In this document: positions 16,585 through 24,158 of the stretch, in pieces
Position numbering within the stretch: position 1 is the stretch's first letter
Layout: each line of letters starts with the position of its first letter
NCBI RefSeq assembly: GCF_018070025.1
Contig: NZ_JAGPYQ010000001.1
Location: 868,001-932,000, forward strand
Source: Streptomyces liliiviolaceus
GTDB lineage: Bacteria; Actinomycetota; Actinomycetes; Streptomycetales; Streptomycetaceae
Reading direction: 5' to 3'
DNA: 64,000 nt
Program-made: the position numbers and the translations under genes
The notes under the pieces: generated by a model
The model's input: only the letters and a program-made list of their open reading frames with translations
Told to the model about the DNA's origin: nothing
Databases searched by the model: none

Positions 16585-18185
16585 GCGCCGACTCCGTCAC
16601 CTCCGTCACCCCCGTCGTCGTACGGCTGAAGCTGTCCCTCCTGCGCAACGGTCTGCGGCAGTCGTCCGGGCGCCGGGCCGCGTACGTGGCCTCGCTCGTC
16701 GTCGTCCTCCTCTTCGCCGCGCTCCAGCTCCTCGGCCTGATCGCGCTGCGCGGCCACTCGCACGCACTGAACGTCACCGTGCTGCTGACGGCCGTTCTGG
16801 CCCTCGGCTGGGCCGTGATGCCGCTCTTCTTCCCCGGCGGCGACGAGACCCTCGACCCCACCCGCCTGGTGATGCTCCCGCTGCGCCCCCGCCCCCTCGT
16901 ACGGGCCCTGCTGGTGGCGTCGCTGGTCGGCATCGGCCCTCTCTTCACCCTGGTCCTGCTCGTCGGCTCGGTCGTCGCGACGGCCCACGGGGCGGCGGCG
17001 TACGTCACCGGCGTCGTCGCGATCGTTCTCGCGCTCCTGCTCTGCGTGGCCCTCGCACGGGCCGTCGCGACCGCCAACCTCCGTCTGCTGACCAGCCGCA
17101 AGGGCCGTGACCTGGCCGTTCTGAGTGGCCTGGTGATCGCGGTGGGCGCCCAGGTCGTCAACTTCGGCGCGCAGCGGCTCGGTTCGTCGGGCCTGGCCAC
17201 GCTGGACCCGGCGGTGGACGTACTGCGCTGGGTGCCGCCCGCGTCCGCGCTCGGCGCCGTGGACTCCGTCAGCGAGGGCTCGTACGCCGTCGCCGTCGCC
17301 CAGCTCGCCCTGAGCGGCCTGGCCCTCGCGGCGCTGCTGAGCTACTGGCAGCGGACCCTCACCCGGCTGATGACCTCGCCGGACGGCTCGACCCTGCAGG
17401 CCGCCGAGCCCGTACGGGACAAGGCGGGGCGTTCCTCCGGGCTCGGCCGGCTGCTGCCCGCGGGGCGCACGGGCACGGTCATGGCACGCAGCCTGCGGTA
17501 CGTGTGGCGGGATCCCAAGACGAAGGCCGCGTGGGTGACCTCGCTCGCGATCGGCCTGATCGTGCCGGTGTTCAACGCGTTGCAGGGGACCGGCTCGATC
17601 TACTTCGCGTGCTTCGCGGCGGGGATGCTCGGCATCCAGATGTACAACCAGTTCGGGCAGGACACGTCCGCGTTCTGGATGGTCGCGATGACGATCTCCT
17701 CGACGAGGGACGCGTACGTCGAGCTGCGGGGCCGGGCGCTGGCCCTCCTCCTGATCACCCTCCCGTACACCGCTCTCGTCACCGTCCTGACGACGGCGCT
17801 GCTCGGCGACTGGGGCGCCCTGCCCGAGGTGCTCGGGCTCTCCTTCGCGCTGCTCGGCGCGATGCTGGCGACGGGTGCCTGGTCCTCGGCGCGGTTCCCG
17901 TACTCGATCCCGCAGGAGGGCTACAAGAACGTCGCTCCCGGGCAGGCGGGGCTGGCCTGGATCGCGATCTTCGGTGGCATGGTCTCGGCCGCGCTGCTGT
18001 GCGCGCCCGTCATCGCCCTCACCATCTGGCTGAACGTCTCGTCCACCGGCGGGAACCGGACCTGGCTCCTGCTCCCCCTGGGCACGGCCTACGGCACCCT
18101 CCTCACCCTGTCGGGCCTCCGCCTGGCCGCCCCCCGAACCTCCCGCCACCTCCCAGAAATCCTGACAGCGGTAAGCAAGGGCTGA
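16581..18185 (+). CDS. ABC transporter permease, multi-pass
   Basis: 534 residues with about twelve predicted membrane helices, for example YVASLVVVLLFAALQLLGLI, ALLVASLVGIGPLFTLVLLV, YVTGVVAIVLALLLCVALA and LGLSFALLGAMLATGAWS. It is coupled to the ATPase by a GTGA overlap. A central soluble stretch (residues about 260-310) carries SPDGSTLQAAEPVRD. It resembles large actinobacterial ABC-2 permeases of unknown cargo. A run of six intergenic repeats starts 13 bases past the stop. Confidence 0.9.
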   Translation: MSADSVTSVTPVVVRLKLSLLRNGLRQSSGRRAAYVASLVVVLLFAALQLLGLIALRGHSHALNVTVLLTAVLALGWAVMPLFFPGGDETLDPTRLVMLPLRPRPLVRALLVASLVGIGPLFTLVLLVGSVVATAHGAAAYVTGVVAIVLALLLCVALARAVATANLRLLTSRKGRDLAVLSGLVIAVGAQVVNFGAQRLGSSGLATLDPAVDVLRWVPPASALGAVDSVSEGSYAVAVAQLALSGLALAALLSYWQRTLTRLMTSPDGSTLQAAEPVRDKAGRSSGLGRLLPAGRTGTVMARSLRYVWRDPKTKAAWVTSLAIGLIVPVFNALQGTGSIYFACFAAGMLGIQMYNQFGQDTSAFWMVAMTISSTRDAYVELRGRALALLLITLPYTALVTVLTTALLGDWGALPEVLGLSFALLGAMLATGAWSSARFPYSIPQEGYKNVAPGQAGLAWIAIFGGMVSAALLCAPVIALTIWLNVSSTGGNRTWLLLPLGTAYGTLLTLSGLRLAAPRTSRHLPEILTAVSKG

Positions 18186-18198
18186 CCTCACTGCTTCC

Positions 18199-18403
18199 AG
18201 GGGCGCGATGAACGGCGCAATCTTTTGGCTTTGGCTTTGGCTTTCAGGGGCGCGGGGAACGGCGCAGTCTTTTGCCGTTTAGGGGCGCGGGGAACTGCGC
18301 AATCTTTCGCCTTCCGCCCCACAGGGCCGCGGGGAACAGCGAGCCTTCCGCCTCCAGGGGCGCGGGGAACTGCGCAGTCTTTTAGGGGCGCGGGGAACTG
18401 CGC
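18199..18403. repeat. Tandem array of six intergenic repeats
   Basis: Same-orientation copies at 18199-18219 (degenerate), 18247-18266, 18281-18300, 18324-18341 (degenerate), 18357-18375 and 18384-18403, separated by short T-rich spacers such as CAGTCTTTT. They lie between convergent genes. Copies and spacers vary, so this is not a CRISPR array. Confidence 0.9.
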
Positions 18404-18457
18404 GACCAGCCCCCACCGGGCCCGCAGCCGGACGACACAGACCCTCCCCCCGACCCC

Positions 18458-19366
18458 CTACCGAAGCACCTCGTCCAGGAACGGCTCAACCGCCGCCCGC
18501 CAAGCCTCCGGCTGGTCGTAGTGGACAAGATGCCCCGCATCCACCACCTCCGCATACCGCCCATCAGGCAGCACCCGAACCATCTCCTGCGACTCGGCCC
18601 GCCCCAACTCCCCGTCCAGCCCCCGGACGACCAGCGTGGGACACCGCACCTGCGCCAGTTCCTCCCAGTGCGCGTCGTACACCCACGTCTCCCGCGACTT
18701 GAGCATCTGCTCGGGCTCGAAGACCGGCCGCCACCCGTCCTCGTGCTCGACCATCACCTCGGCGTAGAACTCACCGCGCGAGGTGTTCGGCCGCTCCACC
18801 CAGGGGTCGTCCTCGCCGAACCACTTCCGGACGTCCGCGAGCGTGGCGAACGGGACCGGCCAGGACTTGAACCACTCCTCCCACTCGCGCTGCGAGGCCG
18901 CCCCGAGCGCCGAGGCCCGCATGTCGCAGATGACCAGGCCCCGCACCAGGTCGGGCCGTCTGGCCGCGAGCTGCCAGGCCGTCAGGGCGCCCATGGCGTG
19001 CCCGATGAGGACGGCGGGGGCGAGGCCCAGCTCTTCGAGAGCGGCCTCCGCGTCCTCGACGTACGCCCCGCGCGTGTACTCCGTCTCCGGCGGCTTCGCG
19101 CTCTGTCCGTGGCCCCGCTGGTCGAGCGCCACGGCCCGGTGCCGCTCGGCGAGCCAGCGGGCGGTGGACGCCCAGTGCGAGGCGCGGCCCATGAGTCCGT
19201 GGAGCAGGAGCACGCCGGGCGCCTGCTCGCCCCCGCCGGCCCTCGCCGCGCCCGCACCGCCCCTGTCCGCACCGCCCCTGCCCGGATCGGTCTTGGGAGG
19301 ATCGGCGAACTCCCAGGCAGCGAGGCGTATCCCGCTCGCACCGCTCACGTCGATGCGCCGCACCAT
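18458..19366 (-). CDS. Alpha/beta hydrolase-fold protein lacking the nucleophile serine
   Basis: 302 residues. The oxyanion motif LLLHGLMGRASHW, the acid region LVVRGLDGELGRAES and catalytic His in VVDAGHLVHYDQPEAW are all in family positions, but the nucleophile elbow reads LIGHAMGALTAWQ: Ala replaces the Ser of G-x-S-x-G. Classical esterase chemistry is therefore not expected; a lyase, cofactor-free or regulatory role is possible. ATG at 19366 is chosen because AGGGGGG lies about nine bases upstream and MVRRIDVSGASGIRL fits the first beta-strand. The upstream in-frame extension to 19567 looks non-coding. An Ala/Gly-rich linker (residues about 20-40) precedes the fold. Confidence 0.88.
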   Translation of the reverse strand: MVRRIDVSGASGIRLAAWEFADPPKTDPGRGGADRGGAGAARAGGGEQAPGVLLLHGLMGRASHWASTARWLAERHRAVALDQRGHGQSAKPPETEYTRGAYVEDAEAALEELGLAPAVLIGHAMGALTAWQLAARRPDLVRGLVICDMRASALGAASQREWEEWFKSWPVPFATLADVRKWFGEDDPWVERPNTSRGEFYAEVMVEHEDGWRPVFEPEQMLKSRETWVYDAHWEELAQVRCPTLVVRGLDGELGRAESQEMVRVLPDGRYAEVVDAGHLVHYDQPEAWRAAVEPFLDEVLR

Positions 19367-19502
19367 ACGCTGGCACCCCCCTTGATCCGCTCGGCCGGCT
19401 CGTCCCGCACGAGCCCGCCGGTCCACTCTTGCCCTTCGCCGTGCCGCTGCTCCTGCTGGTTGTTCCTGCGTAATCAGTGGTCGTTCCGTCACCCATACGC
19501 TA

Positions 19503-19518
19503 TCGAATGCGTATTCGA
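19503..19518. promoter_or_regulatory. Palindrome upstream of the alpha/beta hydrolase
   Basis: TCGAAT-GCGT-ATTCGA, perfect 6-bp arms, 137 bases upstream of the hydrolase start at 19366. It is a candidate operator; the binding protein is unknown. Confidence 0.4.
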
Positions 19519-19684
19519 AAGTGGGCCTCTCGGCGGTAACACCCCTCCTTCGAGTGACCTCGACCAAGGATTGACCGCCGCCGCCGAGGGGAGATCTTCA
19601 ACGGGAGGCGGGCCGCTCGGGGAAAACGGTCCGAAGGGGATGACCCTGGGAGCTCGGGGCTCCGGGTCAGCACAGGGGAGGACA

Positions 19685-19712
19685 GGCCTCGGCGCCTCAG
19701 GGCGCCGAGGCC
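19685..19712. terminator. Strong GC hairpin
   Basis: GGCCTCGGCGCC and GGCGCCGAGGCC pair perfectly (12 bp) around a TCAG loop. No gene end is close on either strand, so it may end a leader or sRNA, or be a remnant. Confidence 0.5.
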
Positions 19713-20038
19713 CTCCTCACGTCCACGGCACATCCTTGCGCCCCCTCCCCGACCGCGCGTCGGCGCCGCTGCCGTCCCGGTCCAGAGCCCTCAGGTCATA
19801 TGCCTATCGCGACAGCCTCGCATGGGAACGGCCCATTCGCTGCGATTCCGCGCACTGAATCTCTGTTTCTGCGGGAACGCCGAGGTGGGGCAACTGGGGC
19901 GCCTGTTAAGGGAGTTGACGGCGATGTCCGGAGCGTCGGGAAACGGCCGCGAGCGGTCCTGGTCAGGGCCCCGCTCCCCGGGGTGCCCCCGGAGTACGCC
20001 GACGCGCACGACGGCGCCCGGACAGGCGCACGGAGAAC

Positions 20039-20110
20039 CGCGCGACCGGCCCGGCAGGGTCGCGCGGGCGGCCCCGCTCCCCGTACGGGCCTGTGCGCAC
20101 AGCGCACAGG
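20039..20110 (-). terminator. Two hairpins downstream of dmdR1
   Basis: CCTGTGCGC-ACA-GCGCACAGG at 20090-20110 begins 29 bases past the dmdR1 stop. A second stem with 9-bp arms (20039-20047 and 20058-20066) follows. Together they form a likely double terminator. Confidence 0.6.
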
Positions 20111-20138
20111 GGTCGACGGGCAGTGGTTCCCCCCGCTG

Positions 20139-20831
20139 CTACCTCTTCGCCACGAACACGTGGGACGCCACGTCCGACTCCAGCTCCGCGGCCTCCCCGC
20201 CGCTGCCCACGAGCACCCCGCCCGCGGACTCCGTCACGCTCACCACCGAACCGGGCTGTACGCCCGCCCGGCGCAGCGTGTACATCAACTGCGCGTCCGT
20301 CTGGATCGGCTCGCCGATACGGCGTACGACGACCGTCTTGCCGTCGAGGCCGGGGTCGAGGTCGGCCAGCGAGACCATGCCCGCGTCCAGGAAGGGGTCC
20401 GCCCCGTCCTTCTCGCCCAGCTCCTCCAGGCCCGGGATCGGGTTGCCGTACGGCGACTCGGTCGGGTGGCGGAGCAGTTCGAGCACGCGGCGCTCGACCG
20501 CCTCGCTCATCACGTGCTCCCAGCGGCAGGCCTCCGCGTGCACCTGCTCCCACTCCAGACCGATCACGTCGACGAGCAGGCACTCGGCGAGGCGGTGCTT
20601 GCGCATCACGCGCGTGGCCAGCCGGCGGCCCTCCTCCGTGAGCTCCAGGTGGCGGTCGCTGGCGACGGCCACGAGACCGTCGCGCTCCATGCGCGCCACG
20701 GTCTGGCTGACGGTCGGCCCGCTCTGGTCGAGCCGCTCGGCGATCCGGGCGCGCATGGGGACCACACCTTCCTCCTCCAGCTCAAGGATGGTGCGGAGAT
20801 ACATCTCCGTGGTGTCGATCAGTCCGGACAT
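20139..20831 (-). CDS. dmdR1: Iron-dependent transcriptional repressor DmdR1/DesR (DtxR family)
   Basis: 230 residues, full length for DtxR/IdeR. The N-terminal winged HTH (GVVPMRARIAERLDQSGPTV, EERRRL-type helix) is followed by the metal-binding dimerisation domain with EACRWEHVMSEAVERRVL (the Cys-x2-Glu-His site, about residues 102-106) and a C-terminal SH3-like domain ending in DVASHVFVAKR. With Fe(II) the family represses siderophore and uptake genes at 19-bp iron boxes. ATG at 20831 has GAGGGG about six bases before it. It is divergent from nagS. In S. coelicolor an antisense frame (adm) over this gene is reported to be expressed. Confidence 0.95.
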   Translation of the reverse strand: MSGLIDTTEMYLRTILELEEEGVVPMRARIAERLDQSGPTVSQTVARMERDGLVAVASDRHLELTEEGRRLATRVMRKHRLAECLLVDVIGLEWEQVHAEACRWEHVMSEAVERRVLELLRHPTESPYGNPIPGLEELGEKDGADPFLDAGMVSLADLDPGLDGKTVVVRRIGEPIQTDAQLMYTLRRAGVQPGSVVSVTESAGGVLVGSGGEAAELESDVASHVFVAKR

Positions 20832-21038
20832 ACGTGCCCCTCGATTAGCTCTGCCGGAGGCTGGGTGGCTCACCGGCGTGTGCGCTGGCCCTGGCATCAA
20901 TTCTGACGCATCCCACTGACAACCGTGCCGCGCCGTGGGAACCACGTGGTGACGAGTGCCCGCGCGATGCGGCCGGGCCCGGCACCCGGCCGGGCGGAGA
21001 GGGACCCTCGTGACCCAGTGTCGCCCCTGTGGAGCGTA

Positions 21039-21068
21039 TTGACACAGCAGTGGTCCAGACCGCAACGT
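21039..21068 (+). promoter_or_regulatory. Promoter with DasR-like operator upstream of nagS
   Basis: TTGACA at 21039-21044 is a consensus -35; the best -10 with an 18-base spacer is CAACGT (weak). AGTGGTCCAGACCGCA at 21049-21064 matches 13 of 16 positions of the DasR consensus AGTGGTCTAGACCACT and lies across the spacer and -10, where binding would block RNA polymerase. Confidence 0.6.
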
Positions 21069-21102
21069 GATCCGCGACACGACAGGGGAAGGGGCTTCGC
21101 CG

Positions 21103-21861
21103 ATGAGCGACAGCAAGCTGGCCGGGCAGTTCTTCGACGCCGCGATCGGCCTGCTGCAGCGGGTACGGGACGAGGAGGCCGCGTCGATCGAGGCCGCCGC
21201 GACGATGATCGCCGACACGGTCGCCGACGGCGGGCGGCTCTTCGCGTTCGGTGCCGGGCACTCGTCGCTGGCCGCGCAGGACCTCGTCTACCGCGCGGGC
21301 AGTCTCGCGCTGATGAACCTGCTCGCCGTGCCGGGCGCGGTCGGCGTCGACGTCATGCCCGCGACGCTGGGCTCCGCGCTGGAACGGGTCGACGGGCTCG
21401 CGAGCGCGGTCCTCGGGTCCAGCCCCGCCCGCTCCGGGGACCTCCTGGTGGTCATCTCCCTCTCCGGGCGCAACGCGCTGCCCGTCGAGATGGCGATGAG
21501 CGCCCGCGCGCTCGGGCTCAAGGTCATCGGGGTCACGTCGGTCGCGTACGCGTCCGAGACGGCGTCCCGGCACGCGTCGGGGACGTACCTCAAGGACCAC
21601 TGCGACGTCGTTCTCGACTCGAAGATCGCGATCGGTGACGCGGAGCTCACGCTCGACACGATCGCGGCGCCGTTCGCTTCCGCGTCCACCGTCGTGACCT
21701 CGGCGCTCCTGCAGTCCGTCATGGCGACGGCGGCGGGTGTCCTCGCGGACCGCGGGTTCGAACCTCCGCTTCTGCGGTCGGGGAACGTGGACGGCGGGCT
21801 GGAGTGGAACGACCGGGTGTTCGAGGAGTACGGGGACCGGATCTTCTACTGGCAGCGCTAG
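21103..21861 (+). CDS. nagS: SIS-domain aminosugar-phosphate enzyme (NagS-like)
   Basis: 252 residues with a single SIS domain: GRLFAFGAGHSSLAAQDLVY (about residues 44-63), DLLVVISLSGRNALPVEMAM and LKVIGVTSVAYASETASRH hold the phosphosugar-binding Ser/Thr residues. I recall the S. coelicolor counterpart (SCO4393) being described as NagS, which dehydrates GlcNAc-6-phosphate and underlies aminosugar toxicity; the symbol rests on that memory and on the dmdR1 neighbour. GGGGAAGGGG lies about ten bases before ATG 21103, preferred to GTG 21067. The DasR-like operator upstream fits control by GlcN-6-phosphate or GlcNAc-6-phosphate. Confidence 0.85.
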   Translation: MSDSKLAGQFFDAAIGLLQRVRDEEAASIEAAATMIADTVADGGRLFAFGAGHSSLAAQDLVYRAGSLALMNLLAVPGAVGVDVMPATLGSALERVDGLASAVLGSSPARSGDLLVVISLSGRNALPVEMAMSARALGLKVIGVTSVAYASETASRHASGTYLKDHCDVVLDSKIAIGDAELTLDTIAAPFASASTVVTSALLQSVMATAAGVLADRGFEPPLLRSGNVDGGLEWNDRVFEEYGDRIFYWQR

Positions 21862-21885
21862 CCTGCCGGCGGGTGCGGCTTGAGT

Positions 21886-22052
21886 GCGGGGCTGCGCCCC
21901 TGCACCGGGCGCGTTGTCGGGTGCGGGTCGCCTGTGGCTGGTCGCGCAGTTCCCCGCGCCCCTGGAAGGCGGGGCTGCGCCCCTGCCCCCGGCGCGCTGT
22001 CGGGTGCGGGTCGCCCGTGGCTGGTCGCGCAGTTCCCCGCGCCCCTGAAAAG
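21886..22052. repeat. 84-bp tandem duplication containing the intergenic repeat
   Basis: Two adjacent copies of a unit of about 84 bp (21886-21968 and 21969-22052), differing at only a few positions, each ending in one copy of the core repeat (21942-21963 and 22026-22047). Located between convergent nagS and the PAS gene. Confidence 0.85.
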
Positions 22053-22113
22053 CCGGCTTCGCCGTGCCTTTCATCTTTGCGGGGGGGGGCTGGGGGCGCA
22101 GCCCCCAGGGGGG

Positions 22114-23490
22114 TCACGGGAGGGTTGCCGCCAGGTCCAGGGCTGCGGCGATGCGGACGGCGACATCCTCCGCGTACGTCGCGTCGAAGCGTTCGAACTG
22201 CGTGCGGCTGGCGCCGCGCAGGAACGTGACGACGCCCAGCGTCCGCCCACGGCTGCGCAGGACGACGCACAGCGCGTGCACCGAGTCCGCGGGCCACTGC
22301 CGGGCCACGGCCCAGTCGCGCATGCGGTCCGGCTCGGTCGACCCCGCACTGGCGCGTACGGAACCGATCCGCTCGACGCACTGCAGCGCCGGATGCCCGT
22401 CGGAGTAGCGCACGGGCAGCCCGGCCCGCCCCGCGGGCAGGCTGGGACCAGGCGCCCCGGAGGGCGTGGCGGGCCCCCGTACGAGCCGGACCGGGCCCTC
22501 GCCGTCCGCCACCGAACCCCCGGCGACCCGGTCGATGAGCGCGTGGTCGGCGAATCCGGCCAGCGCGAAGTCGAGGTGGACGGACGCGGCCTCCGCCGGG
22601 TCCTCGCACTCGGCGGCGGCCCGCGCGGCCCGGTGCAGCTGGTTCGTCCTGAAGCGCAGCAGCGCCGCTTCCTGCTCGGTCTGCTTGCTCTCGGTGACGT
22701 CCTGGAAGAGCCAGCCCACCCCGAGCGGAACCGGTTCCTCCGTGAGCGGTGAGGCGAGCCGCACGAAGCCGCTGCGCCAGCAACGGCGCCGCTCCCCCTC
22801 CGCGGTCCGCAGCGTCACCCACATCTCGGCGGGCGCGGGCGGCGCACCCTCCGCGAGGACGTGTGTGAGCGCGCTCTCCAGCTCCTCCACGCCCTGTGCG
22901 ATCAACTCGCCCAGGGGACGGCCCAGTACGGCCGTACGTCCCGTGCCGAGCGCCCGCGCGGCGTGTCCGTTGACCACGGCGGGCCGCAGATCGGCGTCGA
23001 CGAGGACGACACCCCAGGAGGCGTCGTCGAACAGGGCCTCGCTCAGGGCGATCGACCGCTCCAGATCGATCTGCGCGTGCACCTCGCTGAAGGCGCAGTA
23101 CACCCCGGCCGGCTTCCCGTCGGGCCCCGGCACGGCGGCCGACTGGGTCCGTACGAGCACCCGGCCGCCCTCCTTGGTGAGCAGCGCGAACTCGTGGACC
23201 TGCCGGCCCGGGGCCTGCATCGCGGACAGCAGCCGGTTCTCGATCTCCTCGGCGTCAGCGGCCCGCACGGCCCAGTCGGCGAACCCGTGCCGTCCGACCG
23301 CCTCGGCCGCGGTCCAGCCGAGGATCCGCTCGGCCTCACGGTTCCAGTGCGTCACCACTCCGTCGGCGTCGAACGCGCACAGCGCCGCGTCCATCCCGTC
23401 GAGCAGAGCGGCCAGCAGATCGGCCCCGTCCCGCTCCGGCTCGTCCGGCCCGAGCTCGTCCGTGGTCCCACTACGCCGCGAAGCACTCAC
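22114..23490 (-). CDS. PAS-domain protein with GAF-like C-terminus
   Basis: 458 residues. Two PAS domains: LDGMDAALCAFDADGVVTHW to AVPGPDGKPAGVYCAFSEVH (about residues 28-140), then SEALFDDASWGVVLVDADLR to VGWLFQDVTESKQTEQE (about 148-275). A C-terminal domain from about residue 320 resembles a GAF sensor (CVVLRSRGRTLGVVTFLRGA). There is no kinase, phosphatase or GGDEF output, so it probably works through protein contacts. GTG at 23490 follows a G-rich ribosome site; the frame stays open further upstream. A 14-bp tandem repeat lies in its promoter region. Confidence 0.88.
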   Translation of the reverse strand: MSASRRSGTTDELGPDEPERDGADLLAALLDGMDAALCAFDADGVVTHWNREAERILGWTAAEAVGRHGFADWAVRAADAEEIENRLLSAMQAPGRQVHEFALLTKEGGRVLVRTQSAAVPGPDGKPAGVYCAFSEVHAQIDLERSIALSEALFDDASWGVVLVDADLRPAVVNGHAARALGTGRTAVLGRPLGELIAQGVEELESALTHVLAEGAPPAPAEMWVTLRTAEGERRRCWRSGFVRLASPLTEEPVPLGVGWLFQDVTESKQTEQEAALLRFRTNQLHRAARAAAECEDPAEAASVHLDFALAGFADHALIDRVAGGSVADGEGPVRLVRGPATPSGAPGPSLPAGRAGLPVRYSDGHPALQCVERIGSVRASAGSTEPDRMRDWAVARQWPADSVHALCVVLRSRGRTLGVVTFLRGASRTQFERFDATYAEDVAVRIAAALDLAATLP

Positions 23491-23549
23491 CTGGCACCCC
23501 CTGCAGGCCGTGTCGGCGTGTCCTGCGCGGTGTGCCCGCGCGTCTGTCC

Positions 23550-23577
23550 ACTCACTACGAATCACTCACTAGGAATC
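23550..23577 (-). promoter_or_regulatory. Tandem 14-bp repeat in the PAS gene promoter region
   Basis: ACTCACTACGAATC and ACTCACTAGGAATC are directly adjacent (13 of 14 identical), 60-87 bases upstream of the PAS start. On the minus strand each gives GATTC-TAGTGAGT, which includes a TAGTGA -10-like hexamer. Confidence 0.4.
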
Positions 23578-23760
23578 ATTCAACTCGAACGTGACGCAGC
23601 CCACATCTGGTTCCCGCAAGATTGCGGAAATCGTTGTGCGCGGGCACTTCACCCCCGGTCGGCCGGATCTCCGTCGTCCCGGCCCCCTCACAAGATCGCT
23701 TCCCACGCCGACGCCGTCAACGCATCGGAACCCCGGAAAATCGCCGTCCCGGAAAATCAC

Positions 23761-23789
23761 TTGAGCGAAGCCGCGACGCTTCTTAGTGT
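23761..23789 (+). promoter_or_regulatory. Promoter of the candidate small mRNA
   Basis: TTGAGC (23761-23766), a 17-base spacer and TAGTGT (23784-23789) make one of the best housekeeping-type promoters in the window. Transcription should start near 23796, about six bases before an extended ribosome site. Confidence 0.75.
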
Positions 23790-23821
23790 GTGTCGCACGC
23801 CGAAAGGAGGTGATCGGGTAC

Positions 23822-23860
23822 ATGTCTGAAACCCGGACCAGCGAGGTGGCTGCGGGCTAG
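23822..23860 (+). CDS. 12-residue small ORF (MSETRTSEVAAG)
   Basis: ATG at 23822 to TAG at 23860, preceded by the 14-base Shine-Dalgarno sequence whose AGGAGG core ends 11 bases before the ATG. The ORF is too short for domain analysis. The strong promoter, exceptional ribosome site and structured 3' region together argue that it is translated or used to load ribosomes. It is not an attenuator leader: the next gene on this strand is over 1.6 kb away. Confidence 0.55.
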   Translation: MSETRTSEVAAG

Positions 23861-23940
23861 CGGCCCGTCACCACACACAGTGCGGTGCCGGACCAGTGCG
23901 TGAGACGAACGTGCGGCCGGCCCAATCTCAGCAGTCACCC

Positions 23941-24005
23941 GACCCGCGTGCTCGCCGGTAAGTCCGGCCGGCCCCCTCCTCGGAGGGGACCCGAGCACGC
24001 GGGTC
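23941..24005 (+). terminator. Hairpin ending the small mRNA
   Basis: Arms GACCCGCGTGCTCG and CGAGCACGCGGGTC are perfect complements; the loop contains a CCCCTCC/GGAGGGG stem. GTCTGCGTTCCCG follows. Confidence 0.7.
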
Positions 24006-24084
24006 GTCTGCGTTCCCGTTCCCGCCGGTACGCCGCACTCGCCGCCCCACCTCGCCCGTACGCCGTACGTGCCCCCGCGTGTCA

Positions 24085-24140
24085 CACGTGTGGCGGCGCC
24101 CCATGTTCTCGTAGCCCCATGGAGAGCGCCGCCACATGTG
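24085..24140. terminator. Bidirectional hairpin at the citrate synthase 3' end
   Basis: 15-bp arms (24085-24099 and 24126-24140) with one mismatch and a 26-base loop. It begins 18 bases past the citrate synthase stop and also faces the small mRNA. Confidence 0.6.
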
Positions 24141-24158
24141 CCGTGCACCCATACGAAA

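Larger units (their letters stand above)
19367..20138. other. Long intergenic region between hydrolase and dmdR1
   Basis: 772 bases in which no open frame shows both codon bias and a family match. It holds a palindrome TCGAATGCGTATTCGA (19503-19518), a strong hairpin at 19685-19712, an AT-richer stretch near 19797-19940, and two hairpins just beyond the dmdR1 stop. An sRNA or short unrecognised gene cannot be excluded. Confidence 0.5.
23796..24140 (+). ncRNA. Candidate small mRNA/sRNA with extended Shine-Dalgarno and hairpins
   Basis: The predicted transcript starts near 23796. It carries GAAAGGAGGTGATC (23802-23815), a 14-base match to the complement of the 16S rRNA 3' end, a 12-codon ORF, then a hairpin with perfect 14-bp arms (23941-23954 and 23992-24005) that encloses a second stem (about 23973-23988). 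A further hairpin at 24085-24140 backs onto the citrate synthase stop. The 3' end could be about 24005 or 24140. No gene follows on this strand. A stand-alone regulatory or ribosome-binding RNA is inferred. Confidence 0.6.

Noticed and set aside
18199..18403. Regularly spaced repeats resembling a CRISPR array
   Set aside because: Repeats differ from one another, spacers are short and simple (T-rich), there are no cas genes, and the same element is dispersed across the window.
19500..19733. 77-codon minus-strand ORF upstream of the hydrolase
   Set aside because: Contains the hairpin at 19685-19712, has no ribosome site or family match and ends in the palindrome region.
23802..23815. Match to the 16S rRNA 3' end, possible rRNA fragment
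   Set aside because: It is the reverse complement of the anti-Shine-Dalgarno tail only; no further rRNA sequence is present on either strand.
23796..24005. Attenuator or riboswitch leader
   Set aside because: No gene follows on the plus strand before 25559, and citrate synthase is antisense; no run of regulatory codons is present in the small ORF.
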